A stretch of 64,000 nucleotides of DNA from Sinisalibacter aestuarii (GCF_027923545.1 NZ_BROH01000001.1:434001-498000); one strand, 5' to 3'; shown: positions 9,138-19,896, numbered from the stretch's first letter. The notes: generated by a model from the letters alone, not told the origin. Numbers and translations are program-made.

Positions 9138-9968
9138 ATGGCCCGTGCCGTCACGACCCAACGCAAGACGCTGAATACCATCATCGCATGGGTGATCGGT
9201 CTGGTGATCTTCTTTCCGATCCTGTGGATCATCATCCTGTCGTTCAAATCCGAAGGCGATGCGATCCGCCCGCCGCTCGAAGTGCTCACATCGAGCTGGA
9301 CCTTCGACAGCTATGCCGTGGTGCAGGAGCGGTCCGACTACTTCAAGCACTTCGTCAACTCGGTGACCCTGTCGGTCGGCTCCACCCTGCTCGGCCTGAT
9401 CATCGCCGTGCCGGCGGCCTGGGCGATGGCCTTCGTGCCGTCCAAGAGCACCAGGAACATCCTGATGTGGATGCTCTCCACCAAGATGCTGCCCGCCGTC
9501 GGCGTGCTCTATCCGATCTATCTGCTGTTCATCAGGCTGGGGCTGCTCGACAGCCGGATCGGGCTGGTGGTGGTGCTGATGCTGATCAACCTGCCGATCA
9601 TCATCTGGATGCTCTACACCTACTTCAAGGAGATCCCCGGCGAGATTCTCGAAGCTGCCCGGATGGACGGGGCCACGCTGCGCGAGGAAATCCTCTACGT
9701 CCTCACGCCGATGGCGATCCCCGGCATGGCCTCGACGGTGCTTCTCAACATCATTCTCGCGTGGAACGAAGCGTTCTGGACGCTCAACCTCACGGCCGCC
9801 AAGGCCGCACCACTCACGGCGTTCATCGCGAGTTACTCAAGCCCCGAGGGCCTGTTTTACGCCAAGCTCTCGGCGGCCTCGACCATGGCCATCGCGCCGA
9901 TCCTCATCATGGGCTGGTTCAGCCAGAAACAACTCGTCCGCGGTCTGACCTTCGGCGCGGTGAAATAA
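9138..9968 (+). CDS. smoG: Polyol ABC transporter permease SmoG
   Basis: A 276-residue MalG-type permease with six predicted membrane spans. The cytoplasmic EAA motif reads [20 protein letters not shown] (about residues 172-191). A GGAGGA Shine-Dalgarno lies just before the start. It is the second half of the heterodimeric membrane channel with SmoF, in the same operon, 11 bases before smoK. Confidence 0.93.
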   Translation: MARAVTTQRKTLNTIIAWVIGLVIFFPILWIIILSFKSEGDAIRPPLEVLTSSWTFDSYAVVQERSDYFKHFVNSVTLSVGSTLLGLIIAVPAAWAMAFVPSKSTRNILMWMLSTKMLPAVGVLYPIYLLFIRLGLLDSRIGLVVVLMLINLPIIIWMLYTYFKEIPGEILEAARMDGATLREEILYVLTPMAIPGMASTVLLNIILAWNEAFWTLNLTAAKAAPLTAFIASYSSPEGLFYAKLSAASTMAIAPILIMGWFSQKQLVRGLTFGAVK

Positions 9969-9979
9969 GGGAAACGGAC

Positions 9980-10984
9980 ATGGGACAGATCCAGCTTAAC
10001 CAGGTTTCCAAAAGCTTCGGTCCGGTCGAGGTGATCCCGCCGCTGGACCTCACCATCGAAGATGGCGAGTTCGTGGTTTTCGTCGGCCCCTCGGGCTGCG
10101 GCAAGTCCACCCTGCTCCGGCTGATCGCGGGGCTTGAGGATGTGTCGGGCGGCCATGTGTTGATCGACGGGCGCGACGCCACCGAGATCGTCCCCGCCAA
10201 GCGTGGGCTGGCGATGGTGTTTCAATCCTATGCGCTTTATCCGCATATGTCGGTACGCAAGAACATCGCCTTCCCGCTGCGCATGGCCGGGCTCGACAAG
10301 GCCGAGCAGGACAAGCGGGTGACGCAGGCGGCGGAGGTGCTGAACCTCACCGACTACCTTGAGCGGCGGCCCGGCCAGCTTTCGGGCGGCCAGCGGCAGC
10401 GCGTGGCCATCGGGCGGGCCATCGTGCGCGAACCCGCCGCCTTCCTCTTCGACGAGCCGCTGTCGAACCTCGATGCGGCTTTGCGGGTGGGCATGCGGCT
10501 GGAGATCAGCGAACTGCACAAGCGGCTCAAGACCACGATGATCTATGTCACCCACGACCAGGTGGAAGCGATGACCATGGCCGACAAGATCGTGGTGCTT
10601 CAGGCCGGGGTGATCGAGCAGGTGGGCAGCCCGCTGGAGCTTTATCAACGCCCGCGCAACACGTTCGTGGCGGGTTTCATCGGCTCGCCGAAGATGAACC
10701 TGATCCGGGGGGCGGAGGCCGCCAAACACGATGCCGATACCATCGGCATCCGCCCGGAGCATATCGGGATTTCATCGACAGAGGGCACCTGGAAGGGAAC
10801 CGTGGGCGTGTCGGAGCATCTCGGGTCCGATACCTTCTTCCACGTGCAATGCAACGCCTCGCCGGAGCCGCTGACGGTGCGCGCCACCGGCGAAATGGCG
10901 CTGAGCTACGGATCGGAGGTCTACCTGACGCCGAGACAGGAGCATCTCCACCGGTTTGACGCAAAAGGGCTGAGACTGGAATGA
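9980..10984 (+). CDS. smoK: Polyol ABC transporter ATP-binding protein SmoK
   Basis: A 334-residue MalK-type ATPase. Walker A is GPSGCGKST (about residues 36-44), the signature is [14 protein letters not shown], Walker B is [12 protein letters not shown], and the switch His is in [16 protein letters not shown]-terminal TOBE-type extension follows. The ATG at 9980 follows AAGGGAAACGG; longer in-frame readings run through smoG and are not genuine. It energises SmoEFG. The stop overlaps the next start (ATGA), coupling transport and polyol oxidation. Confidence 0.94.
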   Translation: MGQIQLNQVSKSFGPVEVIPPLDLTIEDGEFVVFVGPSGCGKSTLLRLIAGLEDVSGGHVLIDGRDATEIVPAKRGLAMVFQSYALYPHMSVRKNIAFPLRMAGLDKAEQDKRVTQAAEVLNLTDYLERRPGQLSGGQRQRVAIGRAIVREPAAFLFDEPLSNLDAALRVGMRLEISELHKRLKTTMIYVTHDQVEAMTMADKIVVLQAGVIEQVGSPLELYQRPRNTFVAGFIGSPKMNLIRGAEAAKHDADTIGIRPEHIGISSTEGTWKGTVGVSEHLGSDTFFHVQCNASPEPLTVRATGEMALSYGSEVYLTPRQEHLHRFDAKGLRLE

Positions 10985-11754
10985 ACCGCCTGGAAGGCAA
11001 GACCGCCCTGATCACCGGCGCTGCACGCGGGATCGGGCTTGAATTCGCGCGCGCCTATATCGCCGAAGGGGCGCGAGTGGCGATTGCGGATATCAATATC
11101 GGGCGTGCGCGCGAAAGCGCCGCCGCGCTGGGCGAGGCCTGCTTCGCCATCGGAATGGATGTGACGCAACAGGCGAGCATCGAGGCGGGCGTGGCCGAGG
11201 CCGCGCAGGCGCTGGGCGGGATCGACATTCTCATCAACAATGCCGCGATCTTCACCGCCGCGCCGATCGTGGAGATCGAGCGCAAGGATTTCGATGCCGT
11301 CTTCGCCATCAACGTCGCCGGTGTGCTGTTCACCATGCAGGCCGTGGCGCGGCACATGATCGAGCGCGGCGAGGGCGGCAAGATCATCAACATGGCGAGC
11401 CAGGCCGGCCGGCGGGGCGAAGCCCTGGTGGCCGTCTACTGCGCCTCGAAGGCGGCGGTGATCAGCCTCACGCAATCGGCAGGGCTGAACCTGATCCGGC
11501 ACGGCATCAACGTGAATGCCATCGCCCCCGGCGTGGTCGACGGCGAGCACTGGGACGGGGTCGATGCCTTCTTCGCCAGATACGAGCACAAGCCCATCGG
11601 CCAGAAGAAAAGGGAGGTCGGCGAAGCTGTGCCCTATGGCCGGATGGGGCGCGCGGATGACCTTACCGGCATGGCGATTTTTCTCGCCACCGATGAAGCC
11701 GATTACATCGTCGCCCAGACCTATAACGTCGACGGCGGCCAATGGATGAGTTGA
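10981..11754 (+). CDS. smoS: Sorbitol dehydrogenase (SDR), SmoS-like
   Basis: A 257-residue classical short-chain dehydrogenase. The cofactor motif TGAARGIG is at residues 12-19, NNAA lies near residue 90, and the catalytic Ser...Tyr-x3-Lys is seen in MASQAGRRG...VYCASK. Length and position match SmoS of R. sphaeroides, an NAD-dependent sorbitol dehydrogenase giving fructose (it also oxidises galactitol in that organism). It shares ATGA with smoK. Confidence 0.9.
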   Translation: MNRLEGKTALITGAARGIGLEFARAYIAEGARVAIADINIGRARESAAALGEACFAIGMDVTQQASIEAGVAEAAQALGGIDILINNAAIFTAAPIVEIERKDFDAVFAINVAGVLFTMQAVARHMIERGEGGKIINMASQAGRRGEALVAVYCASKAAVISLTQSAGLNLIRHGINVNAIAPGVVDGEHWDGVDAFFARYEHKPIGQKKREVGEAVPYGRMGRADDLTGMAIFLATDEADYIVAQTYNVDGGQWMS

Positions 11755-11806
11755 GCGCGAGACCCGGCCGGGCCCCGCAAACACAGTGAACCGACAGGTG
11801 CTAGCC

Positions 11807-13279
11807 ATGGCCATCAAGCTTTCCAACGCGACCCTTGCCAGCCTTCCCGACGAGGTAAAACGCCCCAGCTACGACCGTTCGAAGCTCAGGCCGGGGATTG
11901 TTCATATCGGCCTTGGCAATTTTCACCGGGCTCACCAATCGTGGTATCTGCACCGGCTGATGGAGCAGGGTCTGGCGCAGGACTGGGCCATCGTCGGCGC
12001 GGGCGTGCGGCCCTTCGACGAGGAGCAGCGCCTGAAGATGGCGGCGCAGGATTACCTGACGACGCTGATCGAGCTTGACCCCACAGGCAGCTCGGCGGAG
12101 GTGGTGGGGTCGATGATCGACTATGTGCCGGTCGAAGAGGGCAGCGGCCCGCTGATCGCGCGCATGACCGAGCCGGATATCCGCATCGTCGCTCTGACGG
12201 TGACCGAAGGCGGCTATTATGTCGACCCGGCCACCAAGGGGTTTGACGCCACGCATCCCGATATCGTCCACGACGCGGCTCATCCCGACCGGCCGAAAAC
12301 GGCTTTCGGCGCGATGGTGGCGGCGCTCAGGTTGCGGCGCGACCGGGGGGTCGGCCCCTTTACCGGCCAATGCTGCGACAACCTGCAATCGAACGGTGAT
12401 GTGCTGCGCCAGACAATCGTGTCGCTCGCGCGGTTGTCAGACCCGGAGCTGGCGGACTGGATCGACGCCAATTGCACCTTCCCCAATGCGATGGTCGATT
12501 GCATCGTGCCCGCCACCGGGCCGAAGGAAATCGCGCTGGCGCTGGGCTTCGGCATCGACGACGCGGTGCCGGTGACGCATGAGAATTTCCGCCAATGGGT
12601 GATCGAAGACGAGTTCTGCCAGGGCCGCCCGGACTGGGACAAGGCCGGGGCGCAATTCTCCGACAATGTGCATGGCTACGAGGCGCAGAAGATCCGTATT
12701 CTCAATGCCGGGCACCAGGTGATCGTGAATGCCGCCGAGCTTCTGCATATCGAGACGATTGCCGAGATCATGGCGCATGAGACGATCCATGCGTTCTTCC
12801 GCAAGGTCGAACTGGAAGAGATCGTGCCGCATGTGGTGCCGGTGCCGGGGATGACGCCCGGGCAATATGTCGACCTGATCGACCGGCGCTTCGCCAATCC
12901 TGCGATTGTCGACACCACGCGGCGCGTGGCCTTCGACGGCTCGTCGCGCCATCCGGGTTTTGTCCTGCCGACCGTGCGCGACGGCCTCAGGGCCGGCACC
13001 TCCGTCGAGGGGCTGGCGCTGGTCGAGGCGCTTTGGGCGCGCATGTGCGAAGGCACCCGTGAGGACGGAACCCGGATCGCCCCCAACGATCCGTTCTGGA
13101 GCGATCTCACCGCCGTGGCCGGGGCGGCGAAAGCCGATCCGCGCGCCTGGCTCGAGATGCGCCACAATTATGGTGCGCTCGCCGATGAGCCACGCTTTGC
13201 CGATGCGTTCGGGCGCTGGCTGCGGATGATCTGGGAGGATGGCGTGGAGGCCGCGCTGCGCCGCTATCTCGCCGGATAA
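11807..13279 (+). CDS. mtlK: Mannitol 2-dehydrogenase
   Basis: A 490-residue polyol-specific long-chain dehydrogenase. The N-terminal cofactor domain has HIGLGNFHRAHQSWYL, and the catalytic signature K-x4-N-x2-H is visible as KIRILNAGH around residue 295. It oxidises mannitol to fructose with NAD. I chose ATG 11807; a GTG at 11786 would add seven residues but lacks a Shine-Dalgarno. It is the last gene of the polyol operon, followed by a terminator. The fructokinase (mtlZ) that follows in R. sphaeroides is absent here. Confidence 0.93.
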   Translation: MAIKLSNATLASLPDEVKRPSYDRSKLRPGIVHIGLGNFHRAHQSWYLHRLMEQGLAQDWAIVGAGVRPFDEEQRLKMAAQDYLTTLIELDPTGSSAEVVGSMIDYVPVEEGSGPLIARMTEPDIRIVALTVTEGGYYVDPATKGFDATHPDIVHDAAHPDRPKTAFGAMVAALRLRRDRGVGPFTGQCCDNLQSNGDVLRQTIVSLARLSDPELADWIDANCTFPNAMVDCIVPATGPKEIALALGFGIDDAVPVTHENFRQWVIEDEFCQGRPDWDKAGAQFSDNVHGYEAQKIRILNAGHQVIVNAAELLHIETIAEIMAHETIHAFFRKVELEEIVPHVVPVPGMTPGQYVDLIDRRFANPAIVDTTRRVAFDGSSRHPGFVLPTVRDGLRAGTSVEGLALVEALWARMCEGTREDGTRIAPNDPFWSDLTAVAGAAKADPRAWLEMRHNYGALADEPRFADAFGRWLRMIWEDGVEAALRRYLAG

Positions 13280-13304
13280 GCCCGGGCGGATGAACGATCG
13301 CTCA

Positions 13305-13336
13305 CGGCAGGCGGCCCCGATGCGCCTGCCGTTTTC
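13305..13336 (+). terminator. Rho-independent terminator of the smo/mtl operon
   Basis: CGGCAGGCG (13305-13313) pairs with CGCCTGCCG (13323-13331) and is followed directly by TTTTC. It lies 25 bases after the mtlK stop. Confidence 0.75.
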
Positions 13337-13354
13337 GCTCTTCCCAAAGCAGAA

Positions 13355-13382
13355 CCGCCCCCACCGTTTCGGGTGGGGGCGG
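13355..13382. terminator. GC-rich hairpin between convergent genes
   Basis: CCGCCCCCACC (13355-13365) pairs with GGTGGGGGCGG (13372-13382) around a six-base loop. It sits between the converging mtlK and giant-protein genes and probably ends transcription of the minus-strand gene, although no T-tract is visible on either side. Confidence 0.5.
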
Positions 13383-13431
13383 CCCCTGGCAGAAGGGGCG
13401 CCGGGGTGAGGGCCCCGGCGCGGGGGGTACA

Positions 13432-16400
13432 TTATGCGAAGTAGAAGTTGTCGGCTTCGAGCAGATCGGTGAACCCGAGCAGCATCGCGATCTCGATGCC
13501 ATTGTACCGCAGCACGAGATCGTCGCCCGCATCCTCCTGGGTCAGGTGGATGTTGTAATTGTCCGGGTCGAGGTCGTAGCCGATCAGGCCGATGGCATCT
13601 TCGTCGGAGAAGTCTTCGATCGTGTTGCTGCCGAATTGGCCCGGCACCTCGCTGCCATAGCCGAGGACGAACAAATCGGCGCCGTCGCCGCCGGTGAAGG
13701 TGTTGCCACCCTGGCCGACGAGCACATCGTCGCCGTCGCCGCCTTCGATATCGACATAGGCGTCGAAGACCGAGACTTCCTCGTAGTTCATGACCAGTTC
13801 AACATCGTAAAGCGTCACCGGGTTGATGTCGCCTTTGATGTAGAACGAAACGTCGAAGTCCTCGGTCATGTTCAGGCCGTTATCCGACACCGTCCCGGCC
13901 CCGGTCATCCAACCGGCGCTGAGGGTCAGCGGCGAGACACCGTCCCAATCGAGGAGGTTGATCACGGTCGTGGTGTCGACGCCGACTTCGTACTTGGCTT
14001 CGCCATTGGTCACCGGCAGCTCGTCGGACGGATCCTGCGGGATCACGACGCTCGGCAGGTCCTGACCGTATTTGTCAGGCTGCAGCCGCCACCGCGGACC
14101 GATCACGTATTCGCCATCGTCGACCACGGCCACGAAGGGCTCGCGATCCATGGTGGTGTACCAGGCGTTGGTGAAGCCGTCGTCGAGGTCGGCCGAGGTG
14201 GCGCCGATATAGTCGATCAGCTTGCCGTCGAGTTCGTCGATCAGCGTGGTATCGCGCAGCACCGTGCCCGCCGGATACCAGGTGCCGTCGCCGGCATAGT
14301 AGCCGTCAGTAGAGACCCACTGATAATCGTCGCCGTCGAGCGCCACGATCGTGTAGCTCGGCAATTGTCCGATGGCCGCCTCGTTTTCGAAGTCTTCCGG
14401 ACGGATCTGATCGTTCGGGTTGTTGGTGACCGTATGGTTCACCACCAGCTCGGCTCCGGTGACCCGGAACAGTTTGAGCAGACCGTTATCGGCGTCCTCC
14501 TTCCACTCGTCCGGCAGATCCATCGTGACGTTCACACGCACGTCGTTCGGCCGTTTCATCAGGTTACCCCAACGATAGAGCAGCTTGCCGTCGTCCTTCA
14601 GCGTGACCGAATAATCGTCGCTCACCGCGATATCCTGGATCACCGAGCTTTCGTTCGGTTCGAGGATATCCGCCAGGCCGTATTCGCCAAAGCCGTTCAG
14701 GCCGCGATCATAGTAGTCGATCGAGCCGTCAGCGCCGAGGTCGACCATCGCCACGTTGCGAAGCGTGCCGTCGATCTCCATCGCGCCCATGAAGGCGGCA
14801 TAGTCGTCGGCCACGCCATCGCGGTCGAAGTCAATCGCGGTGGTCTCGCCCGTCTCGGCGTTATGGAGCGCGTCGACGAGTTCCTTGACGTAGTAGCCGT
14901 GCATCGCGTCGGCCTGCATGTTGCCGTCGCCGTCGAGGACCGGCATCCCGGTATCATCGACCTGATAGTCGATGATCCGCAGATCGTCATCGAGCGGCAG
15001 CAGGGCGTCGGGATCTTCCGGGAAGGCCTGATCCGACAGGATCTCCTGCATGACCGCATAATGCTCGGTCGAGGCTTTCACCGCCGAGCCACCCATACCG
15101 ACAAGCCACGTCCCCAACAGGTTCGGGGTTTGCAGCGTATCGGTGCGGGCATCGCCGACCAGCAGGCCAAGTTGCTCACCGCCCTCGCCGAGCAGATCGC
15201 CGGCCCAGCCTTCGGTGTATTCGCCGTCGCGAACCTTGTCTTCCGCGCCGATGAAATCGGTGACGTGGAAGCCGAATTCGCTGTCGATCGGATACAGGCT
15301 GATGCCGTCCTTGGTGGTGTTCGGCGTGGCGCCGAAGTCAACGATGCCACCATCGGTGCCCTGCATCGCGCCATCGAACCCGCCGGAGATATCGGCGGTG
15401 CTGAACACGTGCGAGACACGGTAGTCAGGCGTGGTGATCAGGGCCACGTCCGCAGGCGTCGGGATTTCCGGCGGCGGCGTGCCGCTGCCGCCATGGGCAT
15501 CGTCTTCCGCATCGGCGGCGACCAGCACCGGGATGTCCGAAACGATCGAGGCGACGCTGTCGAAGTTGCCGACCATCACGTTTTGCCAGTTCACGTCTTC
15601 GTCCCAGGTGCCGTAGAAGTCGCGGTCAAACCCGGTGCCGTTGGATTCCATCACGGTCCAGCGGCCAAGGTCGGTGCGGCGCCCGGCGAAGTCGATCAGG
15701 CCATCGCCGTTGAAGTCGCCAAGGTTGAGGTCAACCCATTCCGCGCCTTTATACAGCGTGCCCCAACGTTCGAACGAGAAGCTCTCGCCATCGGGTTGGG
15801 CAACGCCCACGATCAGCCGGCCGGTGCCGTGGTTGTACAGCACCAGATCGTCCGCGCCATCGCCGGTCAGGTCACCGGCGCCGACGAGTTCGGCCCAGCG
15901 GAAGTTGCCCCAGGATTTGCCGGTCGAGAAGCTGTCGCCGTCCGACAGGCTCACCATCCAGCGGCCATCGCCGTCGCGGCCAGCCACGTCATCCATGCCG
16001 TCACCGTTGAAGTCGCCGGCAACGAGGTCGTAATCGTCCGGTTGCCATGCACCCTGCCACGCGCTCTTGCCGATGGTCCCGGTGGTGTCGTCGTAGTCGA
16101 CCACCCACCAGGTATCCGCGAGCCCGCCGGTGCCGATCTTCAGGCCGGCCAGTTCGCCGCCGCCATCGCCGTCGAAGTCGCCGACAAGCACATCGCGGTG
16201 GGTATTGGCCGACATATAGACCGTCTTGCCTTCAACCGGGAAGCTGCCGTCTGCCGAGAGCACCCAGACCTGGGCGGAGCTGCGGAACACCACTTCGTCG
16301 GTGCTGTCACCGTTGAAGTCGAGCGCCCAGATCTCGCTGACGTTGGAGGGCGCCGGCATCGTTCTGTCGAGCACCTGGTAGTCGAACCGCCAGTTGACCG

Positions 16401-19400
16401 GGTCGTCGGTGTTCAGTTCGCCATCGACCATGTTGAGGCTGTAGGTGGTGATCCCGGCGCGCCAGAGGCCACCGGCATAGCCGGCGACATCGTCAACGCC
16501 GTCGCCGTTCAGATCGCCGACCACCGCTTTTTCCCAGTCGGTCGCGGGTGACCGGCCGAAGAAGTCGGGTTCGAACGCGTCACCATCCGAATGGGTGGCC
16601 GACCAGTTCGCGCTCCGGCGGCGCAGCAGATCGTCATACGGATCGGAGAACTGCACGAGGTAATCTTCCACTTCGCCGTGGAAGTCCTCGGCCCCTTCGG
16701 TGCGATAGGCGCCAACGCCGGTAGCGGTGTCGCTGAGGATGAACCGGGCATAGACCTGATCATCCGCAAGATTGGCCGCCACGTAATCCGGCATGGTGAA
16801 ACTGACAAGGTTGCTGCCATCGGCAAGCGCCACGGCATCGAGCACCTGTTCTTCGTCATCCCAGATACCGTCGCCGTCGAGGTCGAACCAGGCCGACAGA
16901 TAGCCGGTTTCCAGCCCGCCCGCCGCGACCGAGGCCGAAACGTCGAGGAACGCTTCCTGACCCGCCAGGAGCGGCGTGAGGAAGGTGATCGCGTTGCCTT
17001 CGTCATCTTCGTTCGACAGATCGTCGCCCAGCGCATAGAGATCGGTGAGCGGCGCGAATTCCGCGTCGATATCCGGCGCCAGAACCGTTTCGCCATCGAC
17101 CGGCGCACCGAGGAAGAAGCCGGCCAGGATCTGCGCCCGCGCGGCCTCCTGATCGGCGGCATCGCCGTATTGGTAGAAGCTGGTATCGCCATCGTTCGGC
17201 GCATCGCCATAATCGTAGACCTCGACGGTCGCCGGATCCGCTTCGTATTCGAGGATCAGCTGCACATCATAGAGCTTGGCCGAATCCTGCCGGTCGCCTT
17301 TGAGATAGAACGACACATCGAAGAAGTCGGCGGTCAGCGACTGACCGTTCGGCGAGACCGCGAACAGGATCGGATCGGTCGGCAGGGTATCGCCCGCGCC
17401 GAGCGTGCCGTTCACCTGGCTCCACCCGTCGTCAATGACGCCGTCGCCGTTTTCATCGAGCCGGGTCGGGTCGATCATGGTCCAGCCGCTGGAATAGCCC
17501 AGCGGCGAGTCGCCATCCCAGTCCAGCAGGTTCAGCGTCGTCGTCACGGTTTCACCGACCGGATAGCCGATATTGTCGTGCTGGAAGGGCGGCTGGCTGT
17601 TGTCCATCTCGGGGATTTCCACCCCCGGAATGTCCTGGCCGAACTTGTTGGCGGTCAGGCGCCAGCGCGGACCGGAGACCAGTTGATCTTCGGTATAGCC
17701 CGCGGCCAGAGCCTCTTCGCTGCTGGCGAAGCCCACGAAAACCTGCCGATACGGATCGTCGGCATATTTGTCATAGGACCATTCGAACGGATCGCGGTCC
17801 ATCGTGATGAACCAGTCGTTGGTGTAGCCATCCGTCAGGTCTTCCGACTCGAATTCGAGTTCCGCAGCCGCGTTCGCGACCACCAGAGACATGTCACGCA
17901 GCACGGTTCCGATCGGGTTTCCGCCCGCATCTTCGTTGCGATAACCGGCGAGGGTGCCGTCGGGGAAGTAAACCGCGGTGCCGCCCGCTGCCATGTCGAT
18001 CTCGCCGGAATCGGTGAGTTTGAAGTAGCTCGGCAGGAAGCTGTTATCGCCGCCATAGGCGTCGACCGGGCTGACCCAGAGTTCATTGGTCGCGTCGTCC
18101 GGGTCGGTTACGATGTAATAGGCGGGCTTGCGGCCCGTCGCATCTTCGTTCTCGTAATCTTCCGGGCGGACCTGATCGTTCGGGTTGTTGGTGATGTCGT
18201 GCGTAATCACCAGTTCCGCGCGGGTCACCTTGTAGCCGAGACCATCGTTAAGGCTGCTGACATCGCTTTTCCACTCGTCAGGCAGGTCGAGCTTGATGTC
18301 CATGCGGATATCGTTCGGCCGCTTGATGATCGTGCCCCAGCGATAGAGCAGTTTTCCATCGTCTTTCAGCGTCACCGAATAATCGTCGCCCACGGCGATG
18401 TCATAGGTGGTGGTGCTTTCATTGGGTTGGAGCAGATCGGTTACATCGGCAACGTCGAAGCCGTTGAGATGGCTGTCGATCACATCGTAATTGCCCTCAC
18501 CGCCCAGATCGACGGCGGCAACCTGCTGTTCCACGCCGTCCACCATCTGGGTGACGGTGCCGACGGCATAGGTGTCGAGCACGCCATCGCGGTCGAAATC
18601 CAGTTCAGGCAGCGGATCGGCGCCACCGTTCTTCGCGGCAATTGCCGCTTCGAGAGCATCGGTCAGCTCGTCGACATAGAGGTCGTTGAGCACGCCCGGC
18701 TCGAAGTCGCCGGTATCCTCATTGCGCTCAAGGTCGATGATCCGAAGATCGTTGTCGAGCGTGTAGAGCGCGTCGGGGTCTTCGGCATAGGCCTGATCCG
18801 ACAGGAGCGACGCCATCACGTCGTAATGCTCCGTCGAGGCTTTGACCGAATTGCCGCCAAGGCCGGCGGCCCAGGTGCCGAGCGGCTGGCCGGAGGTGAA
18901 GGTGTCGGTTGCCGCATTGTGCAGCGCGAGGCCGCTGACCTCGCCCGTACTGTTCAGGATGTCGGCCGCCCAGCCTTCGGCGTAGTCGTAATCGCGCACC
19001 TTGTCGGCCGCACCGATGAAGTCTTCGACATAGAAGCCGAAGGTGCTGTCGATCGGTTTCAGAACGGTGCCGTCCTTGTCGACATAGTCGTTCAGCCCGC
19101 TGTCATCGAGGATCGTCGGATCCATCGCGACGGTGGTGCCGTTATAGTCGCCAAGAATGTCATTGACCGAGAAGACGTGCTTTTCCGAACGGAAACTCAC
19201 GCCGATCGGCTCGCCGCTTTCCGCGGGGGCCGCCTCGGGCAAGTCGGCCGCGACGGCAACCGCCAGCGCGGGTGCCGCGGCAGCGAGGAACGGCGAAACC
19301 TGTGCCAGATCGGCTGCCGCCTCTGGCGCGTCGTCTGGGTCACCATCATCCGTGGCTTCGGCGCCATGCCCGGCCCGGCGATGCTGACCGCTGCCGCGTG

Positions 19401-19896
19401 GGGCGGGATCGGCCGCTTGCGGCATCGTGCCGTAGATATCGGCGCTGGCGGTGGCATCCGCGAATTGCGCGCCGAACCGGGCCGCCGCGGCGGTGATCAT
19501 GTTGTGCAGATCGGCTACCGGGGCGTTCGGCACCGCGGCGTCAAGCGCGGTTGGCGCACTGGCTGTCGGCACATAAAAAAGGCCCTGGAACATGTCCGGG
19601 CCTTCGGTCAGATCGGTATCTTCGCCGTCGCTGCGGGCGGCATCGTCCGGCGGCTCTTCAAGCTGCCAGTCGTCGCCCCGGTCGGCGATGGTCAGGCTCC
19701 CCGGCAGATCGCCGGCCGTGCCCAGTTTGCGAAGAAAATGCAGCTCCTGCGTCCCGGCCAGAGCCGCATCCCCCTCCAGCGATGATGACATATCCAAGCC
19801 CGGAACGGTGGCGATGTCATCGACACCGATCGACACACCCTTGTGGGTCAGGTTGGTCGTCTCAAGATAATTCCTGAATTTTGCATCAAAGGCCAT
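13432..19896 (-). CDS. Giant secreted acidic protein: duplicated module, GEVED-like, FG-GAP-like repeats, haemolysin-type Ca-binding C-terminus
   Basis: 2154 residues starting at ATG 19896, preceded on the minus strand by AGGAGGGG; 82 further upstream in-frame residues lack a start signal. Residues 1-230 are Ala/Asp-rich with no Sec signal. Module A (about 235-885) and module B (about 1490-2040) are clearly homologous: both contain PIDS-FGF, FIGA-DKVRD, GSAVKASTEHY-like, DDDLRIID-like, LDFDRDGV-like and YSVTLKDDGKLLYRWG segments. Between them lie a GEVED-like domain (about 890-1080) and about six FG-GAP/VCBS-type repeats with D-x-NGDG-x-DD motifs (about 1105-1445). The C-terminus has GGDGDDVLVGQGG and ends LEADNFYFA, typical of type I secretion substrates. 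Likely a secreted, calcium-stabilised surface or matrix protein. No type I exporter is nearby. Confidence 0.85.
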   Translation of the reverse strand: MAFDAKFRNYLETTNLTHKGVSIGVDDIATVPGLDMSSSLEGDAALAGTQELHFLRKLGTAGDLPGSLTIADRGDDWQLEEPPDDAARSDGEDTDLTEGPDMFQGLFYVPTASAPTALDAAVPNAPVADLHNMITAAAARFGAQFADATASADIYGTMPQAADPAPRGSGQHRRAGHGAEATDDGDPDDAPEAAADLAQVSPFLAAAAPALAVAVAADLPEAAPAESGEPIGVSFRSEKHVFSVNDILGDYNGTTVAMDPTILDDSGLNDYVDKDGTVLKPIDSTFGFYVEDFIGAADKVRDYDYAEGWAADILNSTGEVSGLALHNAATDTFTSGQPLGTWAAGLGGNSVKASTEHYDVMASLLSDQAYAEDPDALYTLDNDLRIIDLERNEDTGDFEPGVLNDLYVDELTDALEAAIAAKNGGADPLPELDFDRDGVLDTYAVGTVTQMVDGVEQQVAAVDLGGEGNYDVIDSHLNGFDVADVTDLLQPNESTTTYDIAVGDDYSVTLKDDGKLLYRWGTIIKRPNDIRMDIKLDLPDEWKSDVSSLNDGLGYKVTRAELVITHDITNNPNDQVRPEDYENEDATGRKPAYYIVTDPDDATNELWVSPVDAYGGDNSFLPSYFKLTDSGEIDMAAGGTAVYFPDGTLAGYRNEDAGGNPIGTVLRDMSLVVANAAAELEFESEDLTDGYTNDWFITMDRDPFEWSYDKYADDPYRQVFVGFASSEEALAAGYTEDQLVSGPRWRLTANKFGQDIPGVEIPEMDNSQPPFQHDNIGYPVGETVTTTLNLLDWDGDSPLGYSSGWTMIDPTRLDENGDGVIDDGWSQVNGTLGAGDTLPTDPILFAVSPNGQSLTADFFDVSFYLKGDRQDSAKLYDVQLILEYEADPATVEVYDYGDAPNDGDTSFYQYGDAADQEAARAQILAGFFLGAPVDGETVLAPDIDAEFAPLTDLYALGDDLSNEDDEGNAITFLTPLLAGQEAFLDVSASVAAGGLETGYLSAWFDLDGDGIWDDEEQVLDAVALADGSNLVSFTMPDYVAANLADDQVYARFILSDTATGVGAYRTEGAEDFHGEVEDYLVQFSDPYDDLLRRRSANWSATHSDGDAFEPDFFGRSPATDWEKAVVGDLNGDGVDDVAGYAGGLWRAGITTYSLNMVDGELNTDDPVNWRFDYQVLDRTMPAPSNVSEIWALDFNGDSTDEVVFRSSAQVWVLSADGSFPVEGKTVYMSANTHRDVLVGDFDGDGGGELAGLKIGTGGLADTWWVVDYDDTTGTIGKSAWQGAWQPDDYDLVAGDFNGDGMDDVAGRDGDGRWMVSLSDGDSFSTGKSWGNFRWAELVGAGDLTGDGADDLVLYNHGTGRLIVGVAQPDGESFSFERWGTLYKGAEWVDLNLGDFNGDGLIDFAGRRTDLGRWTVMESNGTGFDRDFYGTWDEDVNWQNVMVGNFDSVASIVSDIPVLVAADAEDDAHGGSGTPPPEIPTPADVALITTPDYRVSHVFSTADISGGFDGAMQGTDGGIVDFGATPNTTKDGISLYPIDSEFGFHVTDFIGAEDKVRDGEYTEGWAGDLLGEGGEQLGLLVGDARTDTLQTPNLLGTWLVGMGGSAVKASTEHYAVMQEILSDQAFPEDPDALLPLDDDLRIIDYQVDDTGMPVLDGDGNMQADAMHGYYVKELVDALHNAETGETTAIDFDRDGVADDYAAFMGAMEIDGTLRNVAMVDLGADGSIDYYDRGLNGFGEYGLADILEPNESSVIQDIAVSDDYSVTLKDDGKLLYRWGNLMKRPNDVRVNVTMDLPDEWKEDADNGLLKLFRVTGAELVVNHTVTNNPNDQIRPEDFENEAAIGQLPSYTIVALDGDDYQWVSTDGYYAGDGTWYPAGTVLRDTTLIDELDGKLIDYIGATSADLDDGFTNAWYTTMDREPFVAVVDDGEYVIGPRWRLQPDKYGQDLPSVVIPQDPSDELPVTNGEAKYEVGVDTTTVINLLDWDGVSPLTLSAGWMTGAGTVSDNGLNMTEDFDVSFYIKGDINPVTLYDVELVMNYEEVSVFDAYVDIEGGDGDDVLVGQGGNTFTGGDGADLFVLGYGSEVPGQFGSNTIEDFSDEDAIGLIGYDLDPDNYNIHLTQEDAGDDLVLRYNGIEIAMLLGFTDLLEADNFYFA

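Noticed and set aside
13546-16551. A 1001-codon plus-strand open frame opposite the same gene
   Set aside because: Same reason: antisense shadow of FG-GAP and module B sequence, no start signal or family features.
16591-19785. A 1064-codon open frame on the plus strand opposite the giant protein gene
   Set aside because: It is a by-product of high-GC codon bias. It has no ribosome site, and its composition (Val, Gly, Arg, Ile, His) mirrors the Asp-rich sense strand; the sense strand has recognisable domains.
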